In this document: in pieces, positions 35,657-43,642 of the stretch
Numbering within the stretch: the first letter of the stretch is position 1
How the letters are laid out: every line of letters starts with the position of its first letter
Assembly: GCF_001941945.1 (NCBI RefSeq)
Contig: NZ_CP015583.1
Location: forward strand, 3,045,501-3,109,500
Source of the DNA: Roseomonas gilardii
GTDB taxonomy: Bacteria > Pseudomonadota > Alphaproteobacteria > Acetobacterales > Acetobacteraceae
Length of the DNA stretch: 64,000 bases
Direction: 5' to 3'
The notes under the pieces: model-generated
Database searches by the model: none
Seen by the model: only the letters and a program-made list of their open reading frames with translations
What the model was told of the DNA's origin: nothing
Position numbers and translations under genes: made by a program

Positions 35657-36265
35657 ATGCCGACGGACCTGCCCAACCTCCTGACGCTGTCGCGGATCGC
35701 GGCGGTGCCCCTGCTCGTCCTGCTCGCCTATGGCGGCGGCGGCTGGGGCGACGTGGCCGCCTGCGCGGTCTTCTCCATCGCTGCCATCACCGACTATTTC
35801 GACGGCAAGATCGCCCGCGACCGGCAGATGACCTCCGCCTTCGGCCGGATGCTGGACCCGATCGCCGACAAGCTGCTGGTCGGCGCCGCCCTGATGCTGC
35901 TGGCCGGACTCGGGCGCCTCAGCCTCCTCGGCCTGCTGCCCGCCATCGTCATCCTGCTGCGGGAGATCCTGGTCTCCGGCCTGCGCGAATACCTGGCCAG
36001 CCTGCGTGTCGGCATGCCCGTCACCCGACTCGCCAAGTGGAAGACCGGCTTCCAGATGGGCGCCCTCGGCGTCCTCCTGGCCGGCGACACCGGCGCCCGC
36101 GCCCTCGGCCTCGGCTTCCTCCCGCTGTCCCTGCTGGGGGAGCTCGGCCTCTGGGCGGCCGCCGTCCTGACCATGATCACCGGCTGGGACTACATGATCT
36201 CCGGCCTCCGCCATGCCGGGGCACAGGACGCCCAGGCCGCCGCCACCCTGCGGGGCCGCTCCTGA
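35657..36265 (+). CDS. pgsA: CDP-diacylglycerol--glycerol-3-phosphate 3-phosphatidyltransferase
   Basis: A 202-aa membrane enzyme making phosphatidylglycerophosphate, the first committed step to phosphatidylglycerol and cardiolipin. The CDP-alcohol phosphotransferase motif is DYFDGKIARDRQMTSAFGRMLDPIADK (about residues 47-73). NLLTLSRIAAVPLL at the N-terminus is also characteristic. About five hydrophobic segments. It starts 15 bases after uvrC, an arrangement seen in many proteobacteria. Confidence 0.94.
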   Translation: MPTDLPNLLTLSRIAAVPLLVLLAYGGGGWGDVAACAVFSIAAITDYFDGKIARDRQMTSAFGRMLDPIADKLLVGAALMLLAGLGRLSLLGLLPAIVILLREILVSGLREYLASLRVGMPVTRLAKWKTGFQMGALGVLLAGDTGARALGLGFLPLSLLGELGLWAAAVLTMITGWDYMISGLRHAGAQDAQAAATLRGRS

Positions 36266-36331
36266 TCACCTGCCCTTGAGCGCTTACCGACACCGGTGCA
36301 TGTTGCGCCCGCTTCGTCCTGGGGGAGTCTT

Positions 36332-37042
36332 ATGCGGCATTCCATGATCGCGCGGCCGGGTTCGTGCCTCCTGCTGGCGCTGGCGCTGGCGCTGGCCGGC
36401 TGCTCGGATGGCCTCGTCGCGCCCTTCGGCCGCCGCCCGGCCCTGGTGGCCCCGGAAAGCGCCACCGCCGAGCGTATCCGGGGGCAGGACCCCACGCTTG
36501 CGCCCCTGACGCCGGAGGCCGGCAATGTCTGGCCGGATGCCGAGCCCGAGCGCGCCACGCTGATGAACCCGGACCGCGACACCTTCCGCGAGGACGTCAC
36601 CTCCCCGGCCCTGGAACGCGCCGCCCGCGAGCGCGGCCGCGCCCCGCAGCCCCGCCTGCCGGACCTGAGCGAGCCCGGCCCGGGCCTGCCGCCCTCCGCC
36701 GCGCCGAATCCGCGCAACCCGCCGCCGGGCACCACCCTGCCCTCGCGCCGCCCGAGCACCACCCCGCCCGACAATCTGAGCACCCCGCCGCTGCCCTATC
36801 AGCCCGGCCGGCTCAGCGTTCCCGCCCAACCCGGCGACCCCGCCACCCCGCCGGCGCCGCGCCAGGACGGGCGCACCATCTTCACCCCGGACGGCGTGCC
36901 CAACACCACCACCGGCGGCACCAGCGCCGTGCAGGGCATCACGCGCCCCGGCGGCGCCAGCGGCACCGCCACGCCGCTGGGCAATTCCACCGTGATCACC
37001 GTGCCGGGGCAGAGCCCGCAGATCGTCCCCGACCGGCAATGA
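36332..37042 (+). CDS. Proline-rich lipoprotein of unknown function
   Basis: A 236-aa protein with a lipoprotein signal: SCLLLALALALAGCSDG puts the lipidated Cys near residue 25. The mature part is rich in Pro, Thr and charged residues (LPSRRPSTTPPDNLSTPPLPYQPGRL; RQDGRTIFTPDGVPNTTTGGTSAVQG) and looks largely disordered. It should be anchored in the outer or inner membrane facing the periplasm. I do not recognise a domain. It lies between pgsA and moaD on the same strand. ATG 36332 is preferred to the GTG at 36296. Confidence 0.78.
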   Translation: MRHSMIARPGSCLLLALALALAGCSDGLVAPFGRRPALVAPESATAERIRGQDPTLAPLTPEAGNVWPDAEPERATLMNPDRDTFREDVTSPALERAARERGRAPQPRLPDLSEPGPGLPPSAAPNPRNPPPGTTLPSRRPSTTPPDNLSTPPLPYQPGRLSVPAQPGDPATPPAPRQDGRTIFTPDGVPNTTTGGTSAVQGITRPGGASGTATPLGNSTVITVPGQSPQIVPDRQ

Positions 37043-37064
37043 CGCAAGCCATGGCCTCCCGCCC

Positions 37065-37319
37065 GTGATCCGGGTCCTCTACTTCGCCTGGGTGCGCCAG
37101 CGCACCGGCCTGGCCACCGAGGAGGTCGAACCGCCGCCGGAGGTCGCCACCATCGGCGCCCTGATGCGCTGGCTTGCCGCCCGCTCGCCCGGCCATGCCG
37201 CCGCCTTTGCCCAGCCGAAGCAGGTCCGCGCCGCGGTGAACCAGGAATTCCGCGGCCCGGAGGACCCCGTCGCCCCCGGGGACGAGGTCGCCTTCTTCCC
37301 GCCCGTGACCGGCGGCTGA
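37065..37319 (+). CDS. moaD: Molybdopterin synthase small subunit
   Basis: An 84-aa ubiquitin-like sulfur carrier ending in Gly-Gly (FFPPVTGG), which is thiocarboxylated and donates sulfur to precursor Z through MoaE. Family stretches are VLYFAWVRQRTGLATEEV and AVNQEFRGPEDPVAPGDEVAFFPP. It starts with GTG at 37065 and sits 7 bases before moaE, so the two subunits are made together. Confidence 0.93.
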   Translation: MIRVLYFAWVRQRTGLATEEVEPPPEVATIGALMRWLAARSPGHAAAFAQPKQVRAAVNQEFRGPEDPVAPGDEVAFFPPVTGG

Positions 37320-37326
37320 CCGCGCC

Positions 37327-37812
37327 ATGGCCAGCCCTTCCCCGCTCCCGGGCCGCGTCGTGGTCGGCGAGGCCTCCTTCGACATCGCCGCCGAGACTGC
37401 CCTGCTGACGGAAGGCCGCGCCGATATCGGCGGCCTCGCCTCCTTCGCCGGCCTCTGCCGCGCCGATTCCGGCCTCGCCGCCATGACGCTGGAGCATTAT
37501 CCGGGCATGACCGAGGCCGCGATCGCCGCGATCCGCGAGGAAGCCGCCCGGCGCTGGCCCCTGCTCGGCGCCACGGTGATCCACCGCGTGGGCCGCCTCC
37601 TGCCCGGCGAGCCCATCGTCCTGGTCCTCACCGCCAGCGCCCATCGCCTGGCCGCGCTGGAATCCTGCGCCTTCCTGATCGACTGGCTGAAGACCCGCGC
37701 GCCCTTCTGGAAGAGCGAGGAATTCCCCGACGGCCGCACCCGCTGGGTCGAGGCCAAGGCCGAGGACGACGCCATGGCCGAACGCTGGAGCCGGCCGGAC
37801 CCCCGCCCCTGA
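37327..37812 (+). CDS. moaE: Molybdopterin synthase catalytic subunit
   Basis: A 161-aa MoaE protein, which with MoaD converts cyclic pyranopterin monophosphate to molybdopterin. Family stretches are GGLASFAGLCRADSGLAAMTLEHYPGMTEAAI, HRVGRLLPGEPIVLVLTASAHRLAALESCAFLIDWLKTRAPFWKSEE (with the catalytic Lys near KTRAPFWK), and the C-terminal RWVEAK. The stop codon region overlaps the possible CTG start of the next membrane protein. Confidence 0.94.
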   Translation: MASPSPLPGRVVVGEASFDIAAETALLTEGRADIGGLASFAGLCRADSGLAAMTLEHYPGMTEAAIAAIREEAARRWPLLGATVIHRVGRLLPGEPIVLVLTASAHRLAALESCAFLIDWLKTRAPFWKSEEFPDGRTRWVEAKAEDDAMAERWSRPDPRP

Positions 37813-39194
37813 GCCCATCCCCGGCCCCGCCCGCCGCATCCCGGTCCGGTGGCCGGCCCAGTGGCTGGCTTCCGGCCCTCGCCGCCATCCTGGCCGGTGC
37901 CCTGCTTCTGGTCTGGCCCGCCTTCCTCAACGGCTACCCGATCCTCTTCAGCGATACCGGCGCCTTTCTCCACCAGACGCTCGGCCCGCTGATGATCTGG
38001 GACAAGCCCTGGATCTACGGCCCCCTCCTCCATCTCTTCCACCAGCGCCAGACCCTCTGGCTTCCCCTGCTTGCCCAGGGGCTGATGCTGTCCCACCTCC
38101 TCTGGCTCGCCGCCCGAGTCCTCGGCGCTGCCACCCCCGCCCGGCACCTCTTCCTCGCCGCCGCCCTGGCGCTGCTCACCAGTGCCCCCTGGGCCGCCGC
38201 CCTGCTGATGCCGGACATCCTCACCCCGGCCGCCCTGCTCGCCCTCTTCCTGCTAGGCTTCGCCCGCCCCGCCTTGTCCCGGGGAGAAGCCCTCTACCTC
38301 CTGCTCCTCGCCACCCTGGCCATCGCCGCGCACCTGTCGAACCTGCCCCTCGCCGCGGCCCTGGCCGTCCTCACCCTCCTCCTGCGGCGCCGCTTCCGCC
38401 CCGCCCTCCGCGTTGCCGCGCCCCTGCTCGCCGCCTGCGGCCTGTTGCTGCTCACCAACGCCATTGGCCATGGACGGTGGTCGCTTTCCCCCTATGGCAG
38501 CACCTTCCTGCTCGCCCGCCTCGTGGCCAACGGCCCCGCCGCCCGCACCATCGCGGCGGAATGCCCGGCACGTGGCTGGTATCTCTGCGCCTGGGCCGGC
38601 CGCCTCCCCACCGACAGCGACGTCTTCCTCTGGGAACCCGACAGCCCGGTGAACCGCGACGCGGAGGGCCATCCGCGCTTCCTGGGCGGCGTCCTGCTGG
38701 CCCCGGAGGCTCGGGAGATCATCGCCGAGACCCTGCGCCGGGAGCCCCTGGCCGTCCTGCGCGACGCCCTCCGTGACACGGCCCGGCAGCTCGTCACCGA
38801 GGGCATCGGCGATACCCTGCCGCGCGGCACCGTGGGGGATGGCCTCGCCCTGCGCATCGCCAGCGGCTTCCCCCCCGCCGAATTGCGCCGCTTCGAGGAT
38901 TCCGCCCAGATGCGCGGCCTCCTGCCGGAGCGCGCCGCTCCCTTCCTCATCCTCCAGGCCCCCGCGCTCATCCTCGCCGCCCTGGCACTGCCCATCCTGC
39001 TTTGGCGCCAGCGCCATGATCCCCGGCGCCGCGCCCTGGCCCTTTGTGTGCTCCTGGGCCTCGCCGCCAATGCCTTTGCCACCGGCGCCCTCAGCAAGCC
39101 GCACCAGCGTTACGGCGCCCGCATTGCCTGGCTTCTTCCTGCCGCCGCACTGATCCTGGCACAGCCCCGGCGGGAGACGGCACCGCGCCCCTAA
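37809..39194 (+). CDS. Polytopic membrane protein of unknown function with unusual start
   Basis: The first ATG in frame is at 37992, but the frame upstream clearly codes for protein. It reads WLPALAAILAGALLLVW, then PAFLNGYPILFSDTGAFLHQT, joining smoothly into the ATG. No ATG, GTG or TTG exists in this frame back into moaE. A CTG at 37809 overlaps the moaE stop (CTGA) and would give a 461-aa protein with about ten hydrophobic segments. The C-terminal half has a large soluble loop (about 240-350). It resembles polytopic glycosyltransferase-like membrane proteins, but no catalytic motif was identified. Translation could depend on coupling to moaE. Confidence 0.7.
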   Translation: MSPSPAPPAASRSGGRPSGWLPALAAILAGALLLVWPAFLNGYPILFSDTGAFLHQTLGPLMIWDKPWIYGPLLHLFHQRQTLWLPLLAQGLMLSHLLWLAARVLGAATPARHLFLAAALALLTSAPWAAALLMPDILTPAALLALFLLGFARPALSRGEALYLLLLATLAIAAHLSNLPLAAALAVLTLLLRRRFRPALRVAAPLLAACGLLLLTNAIGHGRWSLSPYGSTFLLARLVANGPAARTIAAECPARGWYLCAWAGRLPTDSDVFLWEPDSPVNRDAEGHPRFLGGVLLAPEAREIIAETLRREPLAVLRDALRDTARQLVTEGIGDTLPRGTVGDGLALRIASGFPPAELRRFEDSAQMRGLLPERAAPFLILQAPALILAALALPILLWRQRHDPRRRALALCVLLGLAANAFATGALSKPHQRYGARIAWLLPAAALILAQPRRETAPRP

Positions 39195-39234
39195 CAGTCC
39201 GTTCCGTTGTGGAATCCGATTGCCGTTCCTGCTA

Positions 39235-39251
39235 AACTGCTATACGCAGTT
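39235..39251. promoter_or_regulatory. Palindromic operator before the gntR gene
   Basis: AACTGC (39235-39240) and GCAGTT (39246-39251) form a perfect 6-bp inverted repeat around TATAC, ending 4 bases before the ATG of the GntR regulator. Its position suggests autorepression. Confidence 0.5.
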
Positions 39252-39255
39252 AAGC

Positions 39256-39930
39256 ATGACGGACACGCCGCTCACCGCCATTGCCTCCAGCAACGACCCG
39301 CCTTTGGCGGAACGCGCCTATCTGCGGCTGCGGGAAGCGATCGCCGACGGCACACTGGCCGCCGGCAGCAAGATCTCGGAGCGCGGCCTGGCCGCCGCGC
39401 TCGGCATCTCGCCGCAGCCGGTGCGCGAGGCCCTGCGCCGCCTGGAAGGCGAGGGCATGGTGGAAAGCCGCCCGCGCAGCGGCACCTTCGTCGCGGAGCT
39501 CACCCCCGCCCGCCTCGCCGAGATCGGCCATATCCGCGCTGCGCTGGAAGGCGCCGCCACCGGCATCGCCGCGCGCCGCGCCACCCCGGCCGACATCGCG
39601 GCGCTTCGCACCCGGCTCGCCGCCATCCGCGGCGCCACGGCACTGGGCGACGCCGCCGCCCTGGCGGAGGCCAATGACAGCTTCCACCGCACCCTGCACG
39701 CCATCACCGGCAACGCCTTCCTGATCCGCAGCCTGCAGGCCCTGCGCGCCTATTTCCATGTCGGCAGCCGCCGCGTCCTGGGCGGCGAGGAGCAGTTCCG
39801 GCAGGCGGAAGCCGAGCATGCCGCCATCGTCGAGGCCATCGCCGCCGGCGAGGCCGAGCACGCCGAGGCCCTCATGCAGGCCCATGCCATGCGCTCGCTC
39901 CGCGTCGCCTTCCCGGAGGAAGCGGCCTGA
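39256..39930 (+). CDS. GntR family (FadR/FCD type) transcriptional regulator
   Basis: A 224-aa regulator. The winged helix-turn-helix is LAERAYLRLREAIADGTLAAGSKISERGLAAALGISPQPVREALRRLEGEGMVESRPRSGTFVAEL. A C-terminal FCD ligand-binding domain follows, with ANDSFHRTLHAITGN and AEAEHAAIVEAIAAGEAEHAEALMQAH. The His residues there suggest a metal-assisted carboxylate ligand. It heads a run with an organic-anion MFS transporter and an amidohydrolase, so it probably controls them. ATG 39256 is preferred to the in-frame start at 39220. Confidence 0.9.
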   Translation: MTDTPLTAIASSNDPPLAERAYLRLREAIADGTLAAGSKISERGLAAALGISPQPVREALRRLEGEGMVESRPRSGTFVAELTPARLAEIGHIRAALEGAATGIAARRATPADIAALRTRLAAIRGATALGDAAALAEANDSFHRTLHAITGNAFLIRSLQALRAYFHVGSRRVLGGEEQFRQAEAEHAAIVEAIAAGEAEHAEALMQAHAMRSLRVAFPEEAA

Positions 39931-40107
39931 CCCCTTCTTCCTGAACGCCTACCAGGCGTCTCGTGGCGCCGCAGGGATGGCCTCTTCGTGGCCAGGCCGG
40001 CGTCTACATCGCGGTTCCACCGCCCATCCACCAGATCCGCGATCCAGCGGGCATTCATCCAACAAGCCGGACCACCACCGGCCCATGACCCTGGGAGGTC
40101 GATCCGC

Positions 40108-41490
40108 ATGTCCGAGACGATCGCAACAGCCCCCGCCGTGATGGCCGCGCGCAAGAGCCGCGTCCGCCACTGGCTGCTTGCCCTGATCCTTTTCCTGTCC
40201 ACCGTCGCCTATGCCGACCGCTCCATCCTCTCGATGGCGGGCTCCGGCATCCGGCAGGAATTCGGCCTGTCCGCCGTCCAGCTCGGCTTCATCCTTTCCG
40301 CCTTCAGCTGGGCCTATGTGGTCGGCCAGATCCCCGGCGGGCTGCTGCTCGACCGCTTCGGTACCAAGACCGTCTACGGCGTCGCCCTGCTGCTCTGGTC
40401 GGCGGCCACCTTCGTGATCGGCTTCATCGGCGAGCTCGGCGTCAGCACCGCCACCGCCGTCGTGCTCTTCTTCACCCTGCGCTTCGCCCTGGGCTTCATC
40501 GAATCCCCCGCCTTCCCGGCCAATGGCCGCATCGCGGTGATGTGGTTCCCCAAGGACGAGCGCGGCCTTGCCACCTCGATCTTCGCCTCCGCCTCCTACT
40601 TCGCCGTCGCCATCTTCTCGCCCCTCGCCGGCTGGCTGGTCTCGCGCTACGGCTGGCCCTGGCCCTTCTTCGTGCTGGGCGCCATCGGCTTCCTCGCCTT
40701 CTTCGTGTGGCAGCACTTCATGCACGAGCCGCGCAAGCACCCGAAGGTGACGCAGGCCGAGCTCGACCACATCATCGCGGGCGGCGCCCTGGTCGATATC
40801 GACAGCCCGCAGCAGCGCCAGACCGCCGCCGGCAAGCCCGTCGCGGCCCGCCCCAGCGGCACCTTCCGCGCCCTGCTGACCAACCGCATGCTCTGGTGCG
40901 CCTATATCGGCCAGTACTGCACCATCGCGCTCAGCTACTTCTTCATCACCTGGTTCCCGATCTACCTGGTCCAGGCGCGTGGCATGGACATCCTGAACGC
41001 CGGCTTCGCCACCGTCGCGCCCTCCATCTTCGGCTTCCTCGGCGGCGTCTGCGGCGGCCTCATCTCCGACGCGCTGATCCGCGCCGGCTGGTCCGTCACC
41101 TGGGCCCGCAAGACACCCTACATCCTCGGCATGCTCGCCGCCGCCACCCTGGCGCTGGCCGCCACCTCCGACAGCAACGCCATGGTCATCGCCCTGATGT
41201 CCTTCGCCTTCTTCGGCAAGGGCGTGGCCGCCGGCGCCGGCACCTGGGCCGTGGTCAGCGACACCGCGCCGAAGGAGGCCGTCGGCCTCGCCGGCGCCGT
41301 CTTCAACTGCGTCGGCAACATCGCCGGCATCGTGACGCCGATCGTCTTCGGCTACATCGTCGCCACCACCGGCAGCTACGGCATCGGCCTCTACTTCGTC
41401 GCCGCCCACTGCATCGTCGCCGCCCTCGTCTTCCTGCTGCTCATGGGCCGCATCGAGCGCGTCGGCGGCGAAGGCAAGGCCACCGCCTGA
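40108..41490 (+). CDS. MFS transporter, anion:cation symporter type
   Basis: A 460-aa major facilitator of the glucarate/galactonate/phthalate group. Landmarks are STVAYADRSILSMAGSGIRQEFGLSAVQLGFILSAFSWAYVVGQIPGGLLLDRFGTK, RFALGFIESPAFPANGRIAVMWFPKDERGLATSIF and TWFPIYLVQARGMDIL. Substrates in this group are sugar acids or aromatic carboxylates. GGGAGG lies upstream of ATG 40108 at a suitable distance. It lies 178 bases after the gntR gene and upstream of the M20 amidohydrolase gene. Confidence 0.92.
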   Translation: MSETIATAPAVMAARKSRVRHWLLALILFLSTVAYADRSILSMAGSGIRQEFGLSAVQLGFILSAFSWAYVVGQIPGGLLLDRFGTKTVYGVALLLWSAATFVIGFIGELGVSTATAVVLFFTLRFALGFIESPAFPANGRIAVMWFPKDERGLATSIFASASYFAVAIFSPLAGWLVSRYGWPWPFFVLGAIGFLAFFVWQHFMHEPRKHPKVTQAELDHIIAGGALVDIDSPQQRQTAAGKPVAARPSGTFRALLTNRMLWCAYIGQYCTIALSYFFITWFPIYLVQARGMDILNAGFATVAPSIFGFLGGVCGGLISDALIRAGWSVTWARKTPYILGMLAAATLALAATSDSNAMVIALMSFAFFGKGVAAGAGTWAVVSDTAPKEAVGLAGAVFNCVGNIAGIVTPIVFGYIVATTGSYGIGLYFVAAHCIVAALVFLLLMGRIERVGGEGKATA

Positions 41491-41498
41491 TGCTCCGT

Positions 41499-41617
41499 CC
41501 CCGGGAAAGGCGCCGCCTCTCCCGGACCCTCCCCGCCGGGGACCATGATGGGGGACCGAAGCCGGTCGCAGGGTCCTGGTGGAGTGGGGGTTTGGGGGCG
41601 AGGCGACGCCTTGCCCC
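41499..41617. repeat. Intergenic hairpin-repeat region between MFS and M20 genes
   Basis: Three elements: an imperfect hairpin CCCGGGAAAGGC...GCCTCTCCCGG just after the MFS stop; a 25-base stretch (41543-41567) identical to the complement of 29162-29186; and a 12-bp hairpin GGGGGCGAGGCG/CGCCTTGCCCCC (41593-41617, one G-T pair). The last is preceded by GCAGGGTCCTG (41568-41578), which also occurs in the 54.2-kb copy. No gene is present in the gap. Confidence 0.7.
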
Positions 41618-41695
41618 CAGGGCGCCACGCCACCGGATTGACGCCCCGCCACGAAACCCGTCCCCTTCGGACCCAGACCGAAGGAGTCCCGCCGC

Positions 41696-42877
41696 ATGAC
41701 CTCCCCCCGCGAAGCCCTGGCCGCGCTGCAGCCCGAGATGACCGAATGGCGCCGGGACTTCCACGCGCACCCGGAAATCGGCTTCGAGGAGCACCGCACC
41801 AGCGAGATCGTGGCGCGGAAGCTGGAGGAATGGGGCATCGAGGTGCATCGCGGCATCGGCAAGACCGGCGTCGTCGGCGTGCTGCGCGGCCGCAATGCCG
41901 GCGCGGGCGGCAACCGCGCCATTGGCCTGCGCGCCGACATGGATGCCCTGCCGATGGAGGAAGCCAACGGCTTCGACCACCGCTCGCGGAATCCTGGCCG
42001 CATGCATGCCTGCGGCCATGACGGCCACACCACCATGCTGCTCGGCGCCGCGAAATACCTGGCCGAGACGGGCAACTTCTCCGGCACCGTCCACCTGATC
42101 TTCCAGCCCGCGGAGGAAGGGCTGGCCGGTGCCAAGGCCATGCTCGACGACGGCTTGCTGGAACGCTTCCCCTGCGACGCCGTCTACGGAATCCATAACA
42201 GCCCCGATCGGCCGCTCGGCACCGCCCAGGCCCTCACCGGCACGGCACTCGCCGCCATCGACTATTTCAGCGTCATGCTGCGTGGCCGCTCCGCCCATGG
42301 CGGGCACCCGCAGCAGGGCATCGACACCGTCGCTATGGCGGCACAGGTGATCAACGCGCTCAACGCCATCCCCTCACGGCAGGTGGACGCGCTGGAATCC
42401 GCCATCATCAGCATCGGCCAGATCCATGGCGGCACCTCCGATATCGTGCTGCCGGAAAGCATCGAGCTGCGCGGCTCCGTCCGCACGCTGAAGCCGGAGA
42501 TCCGCGACCGCGTCGAGGCCCTCTTCCGCCGCGCCGTCAGCCTTACCGCCGAGGCACAAGGCGGCAAGGCGGAGATCAGCTACCGCCGCGCCTATCCGCC
42601 CACCATCAACACGCCCGGCGAGACCGACCGCGCCGCCCTGGCCGCTGCCGCCATCCTCGGCGAGGGCAAGGTCCATCGCGACGGCCATCCGCTCCTGGCC
42701 GGGGAGGATTTCGCCTTCCTGCTGGAACGCGTCCCCGGCGCCTACCTGATGTTCGGCCAGCGGGACGGCGAGCGCGGCGGCACGCCCGTCCACAACCCGC
42801 TCTACGACTTCAACGACGACCTGCTGCCCATCGGCGCCGGCTACCTCGCCGCACTGGTGGAACAGGAACTCGGCTGA
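41696..42877 (+). CDS. M20 family amidohydrolase (hippurate/N-acyl-amino-acid hydrolase type)
   Basis: A 393-aa M20D-type metallo-amidohydrolase that splits N-acyl amino acids or similar amides. The motifs are WRRDFHAHPEIGFEEHRTSEIV, GLRADMDALPMEEANGFDHRS, MHACGHDGHTTMLLGAAKYL (metal ligands) and FQPAEEGLAGAKAMLDDG (catalytic Glu pair), with a dimerisation domain (SAHGGHPQQGIDTVAMAAQVI). It is soluble, with no signal. It lies in the GntR-MFS run, suggesting uptake of a conjugate and its hydrolysis inside the cell. The actual substrate is unknown. Confidence 0.92.
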   Translation: MTSPREALAALQPEMTEWRRDFHAHPEIGFEEHRTSEIVARKLEEWGIEVHRGIGKTGVVGVLRGRNAGAGGNRAIGLRADMDALPMEEANGFDHRSRNPGRMHACGHDGHTTMLLGAAKYLAETGNFSGTVHLIFQPAEEGLAGAKAMLDDGLLERFPCDAVYGIHNSPDRPLGTAQALTGTALAAIDYFSVMLRGRSAHGGHPQQGIDTVAMAAQVINALNAIPSRQVDALESAIISIGQIHGGTSDIVLPESIELRGSVRTLKPEIRDRVEALFRRAVSLTAEAQGGKAEISYRRAYPPTINTPGETDRAALAAAAILGEGKVHRDGHPLLAGEDFAFLLERVPGAYLMFGQRDGERGGTPVHNPLYDFNDDLLPIGAGYLAALVEQELG

Positions 42878-42943
42878 ACCCGGCGGGGCGGGGCGGCGCC
42901 ATCCCTCGCGGCGCCCCGTCCTCTCGATCTCCTGGCCACCGGT

Positions 42944-43642
42944 TCAGCTCCCCGGCCGCAGCACATAGCCCCGGTGCCGCACCGTCTGCAGGAAGCGCGG
43001 CTCGCGCGGGTCCGGCTCGATCTTCCGCCGCAGCCGCGTCACCTGCACGTCCACCGCCCGCTCCCCGGCATCCGGCGTGCCCAGTGCCTCGGCGATCTCC
43101 TCGCGCGACAGCACCTCTCCGGCCCGCCCCGCCAGCGCGGTCAGCAGCGCCGCCTCCCCGCCGGTCAGCCGCATCACGCCGTCGGCCCCGCGCAACTCGC
43201 CCCGCTCCGGATCGAACCAGCGCGACCCGAGCTGCACCGGCGTCAGCGAATGCGCCACCGGCGCCGGGACGGCGACGCGCCGCAGGATGGCCTTCGCCCG
43301 CTGCACCAGTTCGCGCGGGTCGAAGGGCTTGGCGAGGTAGTCGTCCGCCCCGTGCTCAAACCCCGCCACGCGGTCATCCGGTGACCCGGCGGCGGTGAGC
43401 ATCAGCACTGGCACCTCCTGGCCCTCACGGCGCAGCGATTCCACCAGTTCCAGCCCGGTCTCGCCCGGCATCATCACGTCCAGCACCAGCATATCGAAGG
43501 CCATGGCGCCCAGCGCCTGCCGCGCCGCCGCCGCATCCCCCGCCACCGAGACGCGGAAGCCCTGCTCGGCCAGGAAGCGCTGCAACAGGGAACGCAGGCG
43601 CGGATCGTCGTCCACCACCAGCAGGTGCGGCTGCTCGCTCAT
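42944..43642 (-). CDS. OmpR-family two-component response regulator
   Basis: A 232-aa regulator. The receiver domain has LLVVDDDPRLRSLL, phospho-acceptor Asp55 in MLVLDVMMPGETG and Lys in YLAKPFDPREL. A winged-helix DNA-binding domain follows (LTGGEAALLTALAGRAGEVLSREEIAEAL, DVQVTRLRRKIEPDPREPRFLQTVRHRGYVL). Its start overlaps the stop of the MarR gene (ATGA, 43639-43642), so the two are co-translated. A plausible partner kinase lies 3 kb away at 46633-48111, across ilvE. Confidence 0.94.
   Translation of the reverse strand: MSEQPHLLVVDDDPRLRSLLQRFLAEQGFRVSVAGDAAAARQALGAMAFDMLVLDVMMPGETGLELVESLRREGQEVPVLMLTAAGSPDDRVAGFEHGADDYLAKPFDPRELVQRAKAILRRVAVPAPVAHSLTPVQLGSRWFDPERGELRGADGVMRLTGGEAALLTALAGRAGEVLSREEIAEALGTPDAGERAVDVQVTRLRRKIEPDPREPRFLQTVRHRGYVLRPGS

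Noticed and set aside
39949-42141. A 730-codon minus-strand frame opposite the MFS and M20 genes
   Set aside because: It crosses two well-supported genes and an intergenic repeat, and has shadow-type composition (EEDGG/HHGG runs).
42878-42943. Terminator between the M20 gene and the convergent response regulator
   Set aside because: GGCGCC repeats can pair over 6 bp, but the flanking bases do not extend the stem, so it is indistinguishable from chance in this GC-rich stretch.
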